Shown in pieces: positions 35,511-47,803 of a stretch of 64,000 nucleotides of DNA. The stretch covers positions 83,027,278-83,091,277 of the forward strand of contig CM075855.1 of the NCBI GenBank assembly GCA_037975125.1. Direction: 5' to 3'. The notes beneath the pieces are model-generated. The model saw only the letters and a program-made list of their open reading frames with translations, had not been told where the DNA came from and ran no database searches. The DNA is from Latrodectus hesperus. Its lineage: Eukaryota; Arthropoda; Arachnida; Araneae; Theridiidae. A program made the position numbers and the translations under genes. Position 1 is the stretch's first letter. Every line of letters starts with the position of its first letter.

Positions 35511-38500
35511 CTAAAATAAACAAAAAATAATTTATTGGTATTATAGTGTTTGTGGTTGAATTTTATGTCGAAATGCTATGCTTTTTACAGTTTTGATTAC
35601 CCAAATAAAGAATATGACTGATGCTAATGGCACATTATCTTACATTGTAGACTTTTAATGAAATACAAAATAACGGAAAATTGATAAGAATATAAAAAAT
35701 GCCTAAAAAGTACAGACATTTTCTTTATTAGAAAGCAACAAAAAAGAAACATGTTTAGCTACTAATCAATATTTTCAAATTATTAAAATTTTAAAAGAAA
35801 CAATCGCCTAATTCTTATTTATTTTTTTATTTGCAAGGAATTTTATTTTAGTATTCAACAGAGTTAGTCTAATGTAATGACTTATTAAGCTTTTATGGAT
35901 GGATTAAATCAGATGCTAAAAAAATTAATGTTAAAAATTTTGAATTTCAATAACTTTCTTGATGGTTTTAAACCATAAATTATACATGAATATAAAGAAA
36001 AAATAAGATTACTGTGGTGACAATATTAAACACATAATAATTACTTGATAATTATTCAGAATATGACAAGTCAGGGACACACTTTCAATAGGCCCATAAT
36101 GGATAAGCCAAAACTACTGATTTCAGTATTAGCTACACACAAAATTGAACATAATTTTTCAGTAAATTACCAAAAAAGAGCTTGCTAAATGAATTTGAGA
36201 ACCTTAATAATTTTGTTATTAAACAAGTAAACAATATGCACCAAGTGTACATTTTTAGAAGATAAAAATATATTTGTAAAATAGCTTTAAAATTTTATCA
36301 TTATGAACAAAATTAAGTTCTTTGACAATCAAGTTGTTAGTTTCAATTAAATCAAAGGCAAGTTGCATGAATTTTTTTAAAAAAATAGTGTGTTAATTCC
36401 TTGCACTGCATATCTGCCAGTACTATGTTCTCTGTATGTAATGACAAATAGGGTAGCAAAATAATTAGCTCATTCTAATAACAATTCTTTCAGATTTCAA
36501 CCATTTTAATACTTTTAGTAAATAATTGAAATAATTCAGTGTTTTCCAATTTTATATTAAATATGAAAGACAGATTAAAGAATCAACTAAGATACTAATC
36601 TATATTGATTCAGATTATATTGAAATTCATGGAATTGTGCATGTGCTAATTATAAAATTAAAGGATTAACACAAAGAAAACAAATATGTATATTAAAAGT
36701 TGTAGTGAGCCAAGACCACTTTTTATTGCTTTGTATTTTTTATTTATTGTAATTTCATCTTGCTTGATGTCCAAATGATACAACTATATTAACATAGTTT
36801 AACTAAGATCTGATTGAATCCAGTTACATTGAGTAATTGCAAGGTAATTAAATAAGTGCATATTCTTTATCATTTAATTTGTTTTTAGTCAACACACAAT
36901 GGATAATAGTTTATAGCATCAAGCATTTTTTTCCCACTTATCTTTTTTCTGTATATATTTTTCATAAGCACTCAGAGACAGAAACTTGGTATAAATTTAT
37001 AATACCCTCAGTACCTATTAAATAAACGAATCTTTTACAATGAAAACTCTTCACAAAATTTATAAGACATAGTGTAATAGATATGCATAATGAGATATCA
37101 AAAGTCATCAAGTGGAATTTTAAGAAAATGTTGGATACAATTAGGTACACAACACTTATCAACTTTCATTGTATTCCTCTAAAAATTTTCACTGAGAAGT
37201 ACCTGAAAACAAAATGCTAACTGCTATATAATGACTGATCAGATACAAAAAGAATGACTTGTGTTGGGAATTTCTAGATATTTATTATTAATGACTAATA
37301 ATAAAAATATATTTGATTAATTACATACATTAATTATTTTGTAGAAGCAGTTTGAATTTAATAAAATGCAATTTGATGGACAAATAATTGACAAAAATCA
37401 TTCAAGAGATTAGCTAAGATTCCACTGAGAAGTACCAGACCAATAGTACTAGTACCATTTTCACTATTGCCAGAAACCTCTTGCCTGCTATTACATATTA
37501 GAAGGGACTTTATTTTTTAGTTAATTGATTGAAGGATGATTTAAGGATTCCTCATATAGCAGAAAAAACTTCAGGAGCTCATTGACATTTGTTACAAATT
37601 AGAAATTGACTTCAGGGTATGGATGAGATGAGAGAACATTTATAAATTTAGTACAATATTAAGTAAATTATATTTAACAAAAGATTTTAATTTAACATAC
37701 CTTTCTCTCTAAAAAGATAAAAAAGCAGAAAAAAGAAAATTTTAAATGTAATATAAAACTTAAAAGCACATTATACTGTTAAATAAAAAAAAAAAGACTG
37801 AAATCAACTATTGATGAAAACCTATAATATCTAGAATATAAATCTAAAATCACACATAAAAAACAAATGAAAATATTCTACTCCTATTAAAATAATCCCT
37901 TAGATTAATCTTTTTTCATTACTCCTCAACCTTGAGAAAATTGTAAAAAAACATTAATGATAAAAAAGATGTTAATTTATTTTAAATTCACAACTTTTTA
38001 TAAATGCTAGCAATGTAAATAAATAATAACAGTGAACAAATACAATAACTCGCAGAAAATAGTGATACAGAGAATTTTCTTTATATAATTAATGATAAAA
38101 AACATACAATGGCCAATAATATTTTAAATTTGATTTTGATCAACGGGACTTACTCTTATAATACATGAATTAAAAAACAAAACATTTTTAAAAATATTTT
38201 AACTCAAACACAATAAGGCAGAAAATACATACGAGAAATTTTTTATTTGGGTGAAATAATTAAATAAAATTTATTTAAACAAACAAGATATTTGTAATAG
38301 CAAAAATTAATAAAAACAGAATATATAAGAATAGCATTATTCCTATTATGAGTTCCACATTAATCATAAATAAAAACTTCATATTTCCTTAAAAAATACA
38401 TGATAAAAATAATGTTTTGAGGCAACATATTAAAAACTAAATAGTCGTTTTTAAATAAAAATAAACGCTGCTTTATCACTTTTAGACTCAAAACTAAATT

Positions 38501-40320
38501 TATTTGTAAAAAAGGTTTCTAAACTGTTAAACATATCCAAGATTAATTTATGAATAAAAAGATAAACTGAAGGCTAGAATATTAAGTATTCTGTTAGCAG
38601 TTTAGCAAGAAAAATAGTGATAGAACTTTCCTCAGTAATTTTGTGGGATGGAAGGAAGACAAAATTACCAAAACTTTATCATGAATAACTTGTTTAAAAA
38701 TTTCTTTAGGTGCTTAAGAATATTTATAAATTATTCTAGCAGTGGATAAACAGATAGAAATCCATGTAAAAAGCTTCCTAAATATACAAATAAAATAATT
38801 TTTCAAAAAACGAAATGGCTGTCAAGCAAATTATCTTGACTGAATAAGCATTTAAAAAAATTGCAACATTAAATAAAGTATAAATATAAATGCTAATATA
38901 ACATTGACAATCATCTGTTAGTGAAATTTATTAGAACACCTGTTGATATTTTTAGGTATAACAATGACAATTACAAAATAATCAACAACCCCAACTTCTT
39001 TATGTAAAATAAAAGAATTTTCTGCATCTATTAAATTTTTGTTTTATGTAAATATCAATAACTATAAAATAAAACTGTAATAGTGATAATTTTGAGTATG
39101 ATTTAAAATTTTCTAAGTAAACTGCATATTTAGATTTTTTTTTTATAAAAACTAGGATAAACTATTTAAATAAAATAAAAGTTTATTTCTAAGGAATATA
39201 AATTTATTTGTTTAAAATTTTTATATAAAGAAGATTTATAGCAGCATTATTAATGTTACATTAATTTAGTATACAACTGATGCATTAACATTAAAAGATT
39301 AGGAAAATTTAGCAATAGAGTATGTTTTTAAGATACAACATAAAAGAATAGAGAAGTGTAATTTAAAACATTCATACTCTATTTTATATATATTCTTAAG
39401 TAATTATTAAGTTGATTCCAACAAACAATTTAAATTCAATTTTATAATTATTAATATAATTAAATGCTGCATAAAAAATATTTCTCACATTAGATTGTAA
39501 ATTAAGACTATATTTCAATAATAAAAGTTGATATAAGAAGCATACATAAAACTCAAAATGAGAAATTAAAAGCCAGATGTTCATCTTTCATATTGAATAA
39601 TCATATTTAAATTAAAAAAAACCTAAAATGACGGGGAAATTCATAGGTAATATAATGTTATAACTAATTTTATTAATAATTCTTAATGAAAAATTAATTT
39701 CAATTAATCTTAAAATTGCGAATGAATTGGAGTTGAAAATGTTTCAAATAACGGTTAATTTAATTGCTTGAATTTTCATATAAAAATACACAAAAAATAG
39801 CTCTTACAAATGATAAAAATTATATAAAAAGAATATAAGTTTATGGAAAAAACTTTTACATGATATTTATATCACTTTCAATTTAATAAAATACTATATG
39901 TAATATAAATAAATATTTTAATATACTTTTAAAAATTTTTAAGTTCAATTTCTATTTCCAATTGTAACATTTATTTTCATTCATGATTATTCCTGCTTAA
40001 TTTTCTACATTGTAAAAAATATTTTTGAATACACTAAAAAAATATAGATACAGTGTCACTAACGGTTTAACATCTGACATTTAAGGTTTCGTTATTTTCA
40101 TTGCAGCAGAGCAGAAGATGCTTTTTGTGTTGAGTAGCATACTGCTTCTTCTTGATTAATTCTAAGAAAACATATAATGAATGTTTAAATGTTGAACATA
40201 TTTAAATAAGTTATATTTATTAAATTGACGAATCTTTTTTGAAAATTTACATTTTCTTATAAATTAAAAGTGAAGAATGTATTATGAAGCAGAAGTATAA
40301 ATACTCTTCATCCCCACATT
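35511..40320. other. 5' region and probable 5' UTR intron(s) of DAGL
   Basis: No coding sequence recognised. The acceptor at 35512-35511 requires an upstream non-coding DAGL exon. A plausible donor (GTTAGT on the minus strand, near plus 40065) would make about 40066-40300 that exon and leave a 4.5-kb intron, but nothing in the sequence proves it. The rest is AT-rich; CACTGAGAAGTACC occurs twice near 37188 and 37424. Confidence 0.4.
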
Positions 40321-40451
40321 GACGTGTAATTACGTCATCTGATCTACATGCATTGTGATTGGATTGTTCGAACATTGTTATGGAATTTTAGTGAGGGGGA
40401 AAAATTTACCCACCATTGGAAATGTGTTCATTATGATTGTGTTTTGGCGTT
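40321..40451. promoter_or_regulatory. candidate shared promoter of DAGL (-) and the 40.6-kb gene (+)
   Basis: A compact, less AT-rich island holds TTACGTCA (40330-40337, CREB/ATF-C/EBP-like), GATTGG (40357-40362, inverted CCAAT box), TTCGAA (40367-40372, a CHR variant) and TTTTGGCGTT (40442-40451, E2F-like). CCAAT plus CHR is the known arrangement in G2/M genes controlled by DREAM/MuvB. All are short motifs, so the reading is inference. The position between divergent genes fits a bidirectional promoter. Confidence 0.4.
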
Positions 40452-40471
40452 GAAAAATACTATTGCTAGTT

Positions 40472-40579
40472 GTATGTGTTCGATATCACGGGTGTTCATT
40501 TGATCTTACTTAAATATAAATATTAACTTTATAATATAATAAACTATTTATTCAATAAATTACGAATTTTTATTTATAG
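40472..40579 (+). other. probable 5' UTR intron of the 40.6-kb gene
   Basis: GTATGT donor at 40472 and a pyrimidine-rich acceptor ending TTTATAG at 40579, 108 nt long, ending four bases before the ATG. If real, the gene is not a simple retrocopy. Confidence 0.45.
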
Positions 40580-40583
40580 GAAA

Positions 40584-42278
40584 ATGAATGAAAATGTCCG
40601 AATATATCGGCGAGTAAAATCTCGCCCGCCATCCGATTTAAGACGTAAAGTTCTTCTCAAGAATTTTCTTCGCGAACAAATGTCTTCTGTTCCCAATCAA
40701 CCTGCATCATTGGCTAGCAATGAAAACCTACAGCCACTTGTGGTTGATAAATCACTCGGAAGTGAAAATGTCAATGTCGAAAACTCCGAATTAAATGATC
40801 GAGAAAATGGGGAGAATCCACAAGAATCAAAGAGTACTTTGGTTTTTGATTTTTCGAAGATCACTGAGTTGAAATTATCACAACTAACTCACGTGAAAAA
40901 GAAAAGTACTCCTTTGTCGAATGCAGATGTCAAGCGTATTAATGAAACCTATTCTAATGTTGCAAAAGAAGATACTTTACCAGATACCAGCAAAAGTAAT
41001 TCAGTATCAATCACAATAGACCTAGGAAAGGTTTCTGATGATAAATTGAATGAACTTGCAAGTCTCATTAAAAAAAACAGGAAGGAGAAAAGAAAAAAAG
41101 GTATTTCAAAAGCTAAAAATGTTTTTAAGTCTCTTCAAAATCCACTCAAAAGAATTCAAGATCGAGGCAAATACTTACGAGACAAAATTACATCTTCAAT
41201 GAAGATATTTGATGAAAATTTCAAACGTGGGGAGCCACAAGTGAAAAAGCAAATTCCTAATTCTTCTGAAGATGAAGATTATAATAAAAACTCTTCAAAA
41301 GAATTAATATATGAAAGTAGAGGAATAAGATTCAGTATTCAACATAATTCAAATCCTGATACAGCAAAGAGTGCAAGTTCAGAAACAAGTGACTTGGTAC
41401 ATGATGGGAAAGCAGAAGTTAAAACAAGTCATAATTCTAACAATGATAAATTATGCAGGGAAATGTCAAGAAGCATATTAGATAGAGGGACCGAAAATAA
41501 ATTGATTGTAGAATCTAAATTTGCCAAAGGAAAGGATCAGTTTAAAAATCACAAAATTAAAGAGGAACGATCATTTTCTAAACATTCTACTAAAATGTTA
41601 ACTGAGCAAGACAATATAATTTCTCCCAAAAAAAGATCTTACGAAACTACTCAATCTCAATCCATACAAACCAATATAAGCTGGTCTCTTCATGAAATAA
41701 AAAAACTGGAAAGAGCCAATAAACGCCTTAGGGAAGAAAACAAGTTGCTTTCTGAGAGCTTGTCTAGTATCATGGCAGATGTTGATGTTGCATTCAATCC
41801 TTACCAAAAACGTGTTGCATCTGATTCCTACTACAGCTACAATGATAATTTAAGAAATTTTTCCAACAATGAAATATCTTGTTTAAATAATGAACCAATT
41901 AAAGCCAGGGTATTGCGATCAAGGTCAGTTCAAGAGCGAGCAGAAAGAAGGAATGAAGTCAAAATGCGTCTTTCCTCTAGAAGTATGTGTCACCGACCTT
42001 ATTCAAGAATATCTCCAAAATCTACATACAGAGCTAAACCTTGTATGATCACTAACTATACATCTCCTAAAGAACGTCCATCTTATCCAGCAAGTTCATG
42101 TGTTTTAAGAAGTTTACCTGAATATAATTATTGCACAACCTTAAGGCGGAAGTCATCTATGCCTGAAAGAATTACACCTAGATCTGTTCTTCAACGTAGG
42201 TCGAGTTGTGTTCCAGAAATTCAAAGACCCAGTATTCGATGTAGTTTGTTATCATTACCTACAGAAGCATTTTATTAG
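40584..42278 (+). CDS. uncharacterised basic coiled-coil protein, 564 aa (paralogue 1)
   Basis: One uninterrupted frame from ATG (40584) to TAG. I do not recognise a family. The N-terminus is basic (YRRVKSRPPSDLRRKVLLK). A short motif occurs twice, at about 85-107 (TLVFDFSKITELKLSQL) and 142-165 (SITIDLGKVSDDKLNEL), each followed by Lys-rich residues. A Lys-rich linker and an acidic/Ser patch (about 226-240) follow. A coiled coil lies at about 366-400 (KKLERANKRLREENKLLSES), then a Tyr/Ser/Arg-rich, strongly basic C-terminal 150 residues ending LPTEAFY. No signal peptide or membrane segment, so nuclear or cytoskeletal location is a guess. The coiled coil and motif recur in the gene at 47804. 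A shugoshin-like or spermatid protein was considered, but the shugoshin layout (N-terminal coil, C-terminal SGO box) is not present. Confidence 0.85.
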   Translation: MNENVRIYRRVKSRPPSDLRRKVLLKNFLREQMSSVPNQPASLASNENLQPLVVDKSLGSENVNVENSELNDRENGENPQESKSTLVFDFSKITELKLSQLTHVKKKSTPLSNADVKRINETYSNVAKEDTLPDTSKSNSVSITIDLGKVSDDKLNELASLIKKNRKEKRKKGISKAKNVFKSLQNPLKRIQDRGKYLRDKITSSMKIFDENFKRGEPQVKKQIPNSSEDEDYNKNSSKELIYESRGIRFSIQHNSNPDTAKSASSETSDLVHDGKAEVKTSHNSNNDKLCREMSRSILDRGTENKLIVESKFAKGKDQFKNHKIKEERSFSKHSTKMLTEQDNIISPKKRSYETTQSQSIQTNISWSLHEIKKLERANKRLREENKLLSESLSSIMADVDVAFNPYQKRVASDSYYSYNDNLRNFSNNEISCLNNEPIKARVLRSRSVQERAERRNEVKMRLSSRSMCHRPYSRISPKSTYRAKPCMITNYTSPKERPSYPASSCVLRSLPEYNYCTTLRRKSSMPERITPRSVLQRRSSCVPEIQRPSIRCSLLSLPTEAFY

Positions 42279-42556
42279 TGATTGTTCACCAGCACTTAAT
42301 TGCTTTCACTTAATTTTCTATATTATCCATTTTAATCATTTTCATAGTATTGTTTTAATTATCACATAATATTATGTGTTATTTTTTTAACATTAATTAA
42401 GTGAAAAAAAGATATGTTTCCAAGTATTATGGAAAATCATTTGTTTTAATATTCTATATATATGTTTATTCTCTTTTTTGAACTGGTGGTTTGCATTATA
42501 TTTTCTATCTACTTTTATATCAGTTTGTAATATTTATCTACAAAATGTTTGTATTT

Positions 42557-42562
42557 AATAAA
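42557..42562 (+). terminator. poly(A) signal of the 40.6-kb gene
   Basis: AATAAA 279 bp after the stop codon, preceded by T-rich 3' UTR. Confidence 0.6.
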
Positions 42563-43079
42563 AAGTATCATTAAAACATTACTGTTTGCTGATAATACAT
42601 CATTTTTAATAATTCAAATAGTTATAAATTTTCTCCACTTTATCACTAATGACATTTTTTAATTATTATTTTTACTAGGGTTCATTTATGTATCCTATTG
42701 CTGTTTGAGATGTATTTCAAATATTAATTAAATAACTTATTACGTACTAAGCTTATCCATGTTTGATTAAGGATTATTAGACTTTGCATTACATTTCTGA
42801 TTTAATATTTTTTCATCAAAAAAACTTATTTTATCTTTAGAAAATTGAAAGTAAAATAAGTTGAGCAAGTTTCTCAATGATGGAAAATAATTTGATCTGA
42901 ATCATTAAAACTGAATGAATATTAGAATAAAGATATTTTTATTATAAAAAATGTAGATTGCTAATTGAAAGTTATGGAAGAATGATTCAAAATTAAAGTG
43001 TCCAAAATTCAAATTAATACCATAAATTTTTTTTTCTTGATCAAAACTAATTTCTAGGAATTTAATGATGTATAAAAAG

Positions 43080-43930
43080 CCAAAATGAGTATTAAGAAGG
43101 AACCCATGGACTTGTGGTTGCTGAATTGATATGATATGATTGTGGAAGACAAAAATAAATTTATTTATCCTGCTAAAGAAGATATCAGTATTATGTCACA
43201 AGTTTTATTTCATGTCCTTCATAAAAATCATTTGACTATTGTACATTAATGTTATAGAACTTACAATCGATTTAAGTGTTACACATCATTATATTGAATT
43301 GAAATGTCCCAAAAATATATTAAGTCAAAATGCAAATTTATACTGTCAAATATAAGTTTATCATTGTGCACCAAGATCATCCATAAAATTATCCTTAAGT
43401 CTAACATCAAAAATAGTAGAAGTAGTCTACAATTTAGTGCACACATTCTCGTTGCTTTGAGTACTATTTATATTACAATCTGATAATGGCAGGGAAATCA
43501 CTAATTATATAGGGACATGTTTGAAGAAATTGCTTCAAATGTTTCCCTATATTAGTTGCCAGTATATTTAATTATAATTGGCCTGCGCTAAATATGGTCC
43601 ATGAAAAATCTTGCCATTCATTAAGCTAGATTACTGTCAGAAGAGCTATGCATGATATTGAAAATTCCTTTGTTCTTGGATCCAGGGAAACAAATCTACT
43701 GCTAGAATGATGCACTGTTTTGTTCTATTTATGGAAAATAGAGTTTATCATTCAGAGATCAAATCATATGAAGCTCTTTATTGGCTGCAATCACAACCAA
43801 AGTGTCTGAAAATGTTGTAAAAGACAAATACAGAAGAGCAGTTAGAAAAAGTAATAGAAAGAGCCCTAATAATAGAAAAAGGAGTTAATAGATTATGCAA
43901 GAAAAAGCCTGTTTCAAAAAAGAGATGGGA
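43080..43930 (+). pseudogene. integrase-core (DDE) relic, KRBA2/SCAND3-like type
   Basis: Broken frames follow, in order, an integrase of the kind annotated in arthropods as 'KRAB-A domain-containing protein 2-like': an LWLLN block near 43110, a HxxHLxIxH-like zinc-finger remnant near 43220, FIIVHQDH near 43365, the catalytic strand LQSDNGREITN from 43483, then LFMENRVYHSEIKSYEALYW near 43720-43785 and an EEQLEKVIERA coil. Stops and frameshifts occur throughout. This class derives from a mobile element integrase; which superfamily this copy belongs to cannot be settled here. It lies between the two paralogues. Confidence 0.78.
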
Positions 43931-45510
43931 TTGTAGTTGATAGTGAATTAAACTAAACCATTATGATGAGATTGAATTACACGATTTACCTAAGAGATGT
44001 TCATTTTTGATACATATATCTATGTGTTTTAAATTCACATTGTTGTGTATACCCAAAGCACATGGTCATATGTATCATTTTATATATTTACAGTAAGCAA
44101 ATTTGCATGTAAAAAGTGTCATCAAAAATTCATACATTTTGATGGCCATTTTAAAGATATATCTGATATTTTGTGCACCTTTTATTTCAAAACTGAAAAT
44201 GTAATTGGAGATTAATTCTAAAATCAATCTGAAAATACCAGCCATGAAAATTAATTTGGCATAGAAATTTTCTTTGTGCATCATGGGGAACTATTGCAGG
44301 TGATTCTATTCCCTGACATCAACATGTGGTGAAGTGATTGCTGCAATATATTAGCAGTTTTAATGAGTGTGGCAAAAGACGATCTCTACAAACTTAAAAC
44401 TTCGGATAGAATTTTTGAAATAAGTATATGCTGATCACATTTTACTTTATGCCTTAAGAAAACTTGCTTAAAATAGAAAAGATTCCTGACTATGAAATTC
44501 TCCGGTCTATTACAGTTGCTTAGTGCATTGGAAGCAGTTAATGATTCATTGAATATATGTGTAAAAGTACCAAAATATGAAAATTCTATGCATGAAAATA
44601 AATGTAATTCAAATCTATCATGTTATAAGTCAGATAATTTAAATTTTTATATGAAAATTTTATTTCTCTAAAAAAAAATAATAATAATGGCACAAATTTT
44701 GTTTTATACCTTTTTCATTTTTTATGTATTTTAAAAGTTGTCAAGGTTTTCTTATTTTTTAAGAATACCTTTTATACTTTTGAAGGATGCACATTATTTC
44801 TATAAATATCCTTATTATGACAACTTATATCATACTATAAATAGCATTTGTCGTTTTATAGAATGCCTATATAGTGCCTTTACATTTCATATTTGCCTGA
44901 AACCAACCATCATGTCAATACAATGCCTAGAATGTCAGGATTTCATATTTTACTGATAACATATATATATTGTCTATAGAATGGTTAATGGAAAAAATTA
45001 TTTAATAAATTAATAAACATGTAAATTACCTCATTAAATTCAGCTTTTAAATATTAAATGGCTTGATAGATCTTATTAGTTAATTCTATTATACATTCTT
45101 AGAAGTTAAATAGATAATTTTATCATTGACTTTAGTTATATTTTTGGAAAGTGAGGAAAATTTGTTGATATTACTGTAACTGATTTATTTGTTTTTTAGT
45201 GTTGAAATATAAAATTATGTGTTATGTATAATTCTTAAATTTTAAATAATCTCTAAGAATAATATTTGTACTTGGATTACGAATTAATTTTGTATCTTAA
45301 ATACTAAAATATGAGAAATTCAATTTAATTAAATAAATGTATATTAAATATGGAGCCTGAGGAATTAAAATTTACTAATGTATTCATAACTTTTATTTAT
45401 TTAACTTGTAGTAATACCAATGAAATAAAAAATATTTTTAAAATTTAAAACTGAATAAGAATATTGATGTCAAGTTTAAAATACAAACAAAATATTAACT
45501 CCTCTATGAA
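43931..45510. other. AT-rich non-coding DNA between the paralogues
   Basis: No gene recognised. The less AT-rich part at about 43930-44620 may be more of the integrase element, but I could not place any motif in it. Confidence 0.5.
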
Positions 45511-45685
45511 ATTGACTGCACTGTCTACCAAATGGTTAGCACTCTGGTTTTGGTTCAACAATTCATGTTTTCACATCCCACCTTGGGTTTGAATGTTAAT
45601 AAACTTTCTGAGTCCACTTTAAACTGTAGATCCCTGTTTAATTAGCTCCCATTTGTGCAAAAAATGACTATTGAGTGATAAAAAA
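45511..45685 (+). repeat. SINE family A, decayed
   Basis: Same order as the intact copy: AATGGTTAGCACTC, TTTTGGTTCAACAATTC, CATCCCACCTTGGG, CACTTTAAACTGTAGATCCC, TGTGCAAAAAATGAC. The B box is eroded. Confidence 0.78.
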
Positions 45686-47803
45686 TATGGATGATACAAA
45701 AAAGCATGATGCATTGAATATCTTAATAGATGCTACTTATTTTTTTATAAAATAGATACGTTAATCTTTATTAAAAGGCTAAAAAGTAAAAACCTCTGCG
45801 TTGGCATGAAAGTTAAAGTGTACGTAAGTGGAAATGGATACTCACTCTTTGTGTCTTGGTTTTGAATTCCATCAACTAACCTTACCTTGACAATTAAAAA
45901 ATAAATTGTGGAAAACCAAAATTGATGCATGAAAAATTTTAACTTTTCAGATAAATTTTAAATTATTATTTAAAAAATCAAATATGAGAAACTAAGTTTG
46001 TTTTGAATATTTTAAATATTTAGTTCCAACAAACATGAAAATAAGGCTTAAAATTTATTTAATAAGTTCTTTTACAATAAATTTAATCATTTCATATTAA
46101 CATTATATTCTGGATTCAATGACACATGTTGTAAAATTAAGATATTTCAATTAAAAGATAAACGATATTTTATATCCCAAAAAATATACTTCTTGGCCAT
46201 TAAGTGAGATGAAAAAGTTTTCAACAGGGGAAATTCATTGATACTATTAATTTAAAATTTTCAATATCTATGTTGCAATAAGGTTTCTAAGTCCCACATT
46301 ATAAGTCCAATATAAGTAATATTTTGTCATATTCTTTATTTGAATAAGCTTGGATTATCTTAATCTCAATATTGGACCATAATATATATTACTACTTGGA
46401 TAACCTTCCTAGGTATAGAGCTACTAAAAGTATTTTTTGGTGCATTTTAACAAAGTGTATGTTTTTAGATATGTTGATTAAAAAATAAATAAAAAACTAC
46501 TGCTTTATAAATATTCTTATTAATTATGCTTTCCATGTAAATGATCAGATTATTTGTCACTGATTTAGGAATTTTGTAAAATATTTGATAAAAACATTTA
46601 AAACACTAGTATTTAAAATGTGTATCTAAAGGAAGAAAAATTTTTAGTACTTGCGCCATAAATGATTTATCAGCAGTTTCTGATTGGACACATTTTTAGA
46701 CTTACAACTCAAGAACTTTTTAAAAAATCATTGGGGCATTGTCAAGAAATATATTGGTGGGGCTCGTGAGTTAATGACTTAAGCGCTTACGTTCGATATT
46801 TGTAAAATAAATATATTTACTTTTGATTTTTCTGCACATGGGAAGCATTTTGCTTCCGTGATCAATTTTAAGACATTTCAAGTGTCTTCTTGAGTCTTGC
46901 TAATGCTGTCTGCTGCACAAGCCTATTATTAAAAGTGAAAGTGACAGAACCTTCTTGTTGGCTGCCAGAATACTAGTCAAAAGATGATGAAAAACATGCA
47001 TTTTATTGCTGGTCATCTATTTTCCTGTTTAAGACTTGAAAAAGAGGACTAGTTTCGAAGTCCTCTTCTTGTTTCGGACTTTTTATCAGTTCATGGTTTT
47101 ATGGATCTGGTTTAGTCTATTGGTTAACCAGATAAGATAAAAATAAAAAAAACATCTTTTAATTTTTATATTCACTTTCACAAATAATATTTTGCACCCA
47201 GCTATCAAAATAGTTCAATTTGTTTTCAATATTTATCGTCAGTTTAATTATTACCCATTATTTCTGTAAAACGGTATTAAAAGTACTATTATCGGTGAAT
47301 TTTGATTAATCAGAATGGGCGACCTTGAGTCAATCAAACCTCTTGACATTAGTTCATAATTTTAAAACATTATAGATAATGGGTATTAAAGCATTTTTTG
47401 TTTAAATTTCAATATATAATATAAGAGCGTTTCGTAGCTGTGATTAAATAAGCTTGAACTTTTCGTGAACATTTGTTTTAAGACCCAATAATGATGAAAA
47501 TAAGTTAAGCTCCTTTGATTCGTTTTCGTTAGCTGAATCAGTTATTCATAGATGCGTCATTTTATGAGTTCGAAAACGAAAGTAATATTCTATACTGTAA
47601 GGGAGTTTTGTGAAAAACTCAATAGCACTGAATGCGAGCTATAAGCCTACGAGCATAAAGCTCCAAAACTGTTAAATAACTTAAGTTCGTATAATAAATC
47701 AATAGAGGTATAACTTAATTATCAGTGTTTTATTTCTTTTAAATTAAATGATAGGATCTTCAAGCATTTTATATTGTATTGTTTAAACTTAATTTTGGAA
47801 TAA
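45686..47803. other. non-coding DNA upstream of the 47.8-kb gene
   Basis: No coding region recognised. The stretch 46650-47700 is less AT-rich than average and includes the likely promoter of the downstream gene, but I see no convincing motif set like that at 40.3 kb. Confidence 0.5.

Noticed and set aside
37700..37712. Possible 8-nt DAGL 5' UTR microexon (-)
   Set aside because: An AG and a GTATGT flank AGAGAAAG, but such pairs are common in AT-rich DNA and nothing else supports it.
40107..40157. Acceptor-like CATTGCAG followed by a signal-peptide-like MLFVLSSILLLLD (+)
   Set aside because: It stops after 13 codons with no donor to continue it; probably chance, or part of a DAGL 5' UTR exon on the other strand.
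41598..41807. 69-codon open frame (-)
   Set aside because: Antisense to paralogue 1; hydrophobic text from the complement of Lys/Ser codons.
40584..42278. Paralogue 1 as a shugoshin orthologue
   Set aside because: Basic C-terminus and coiled coil are suggestive, but the coil is central rather than N-terminal and no SGO box is visible.
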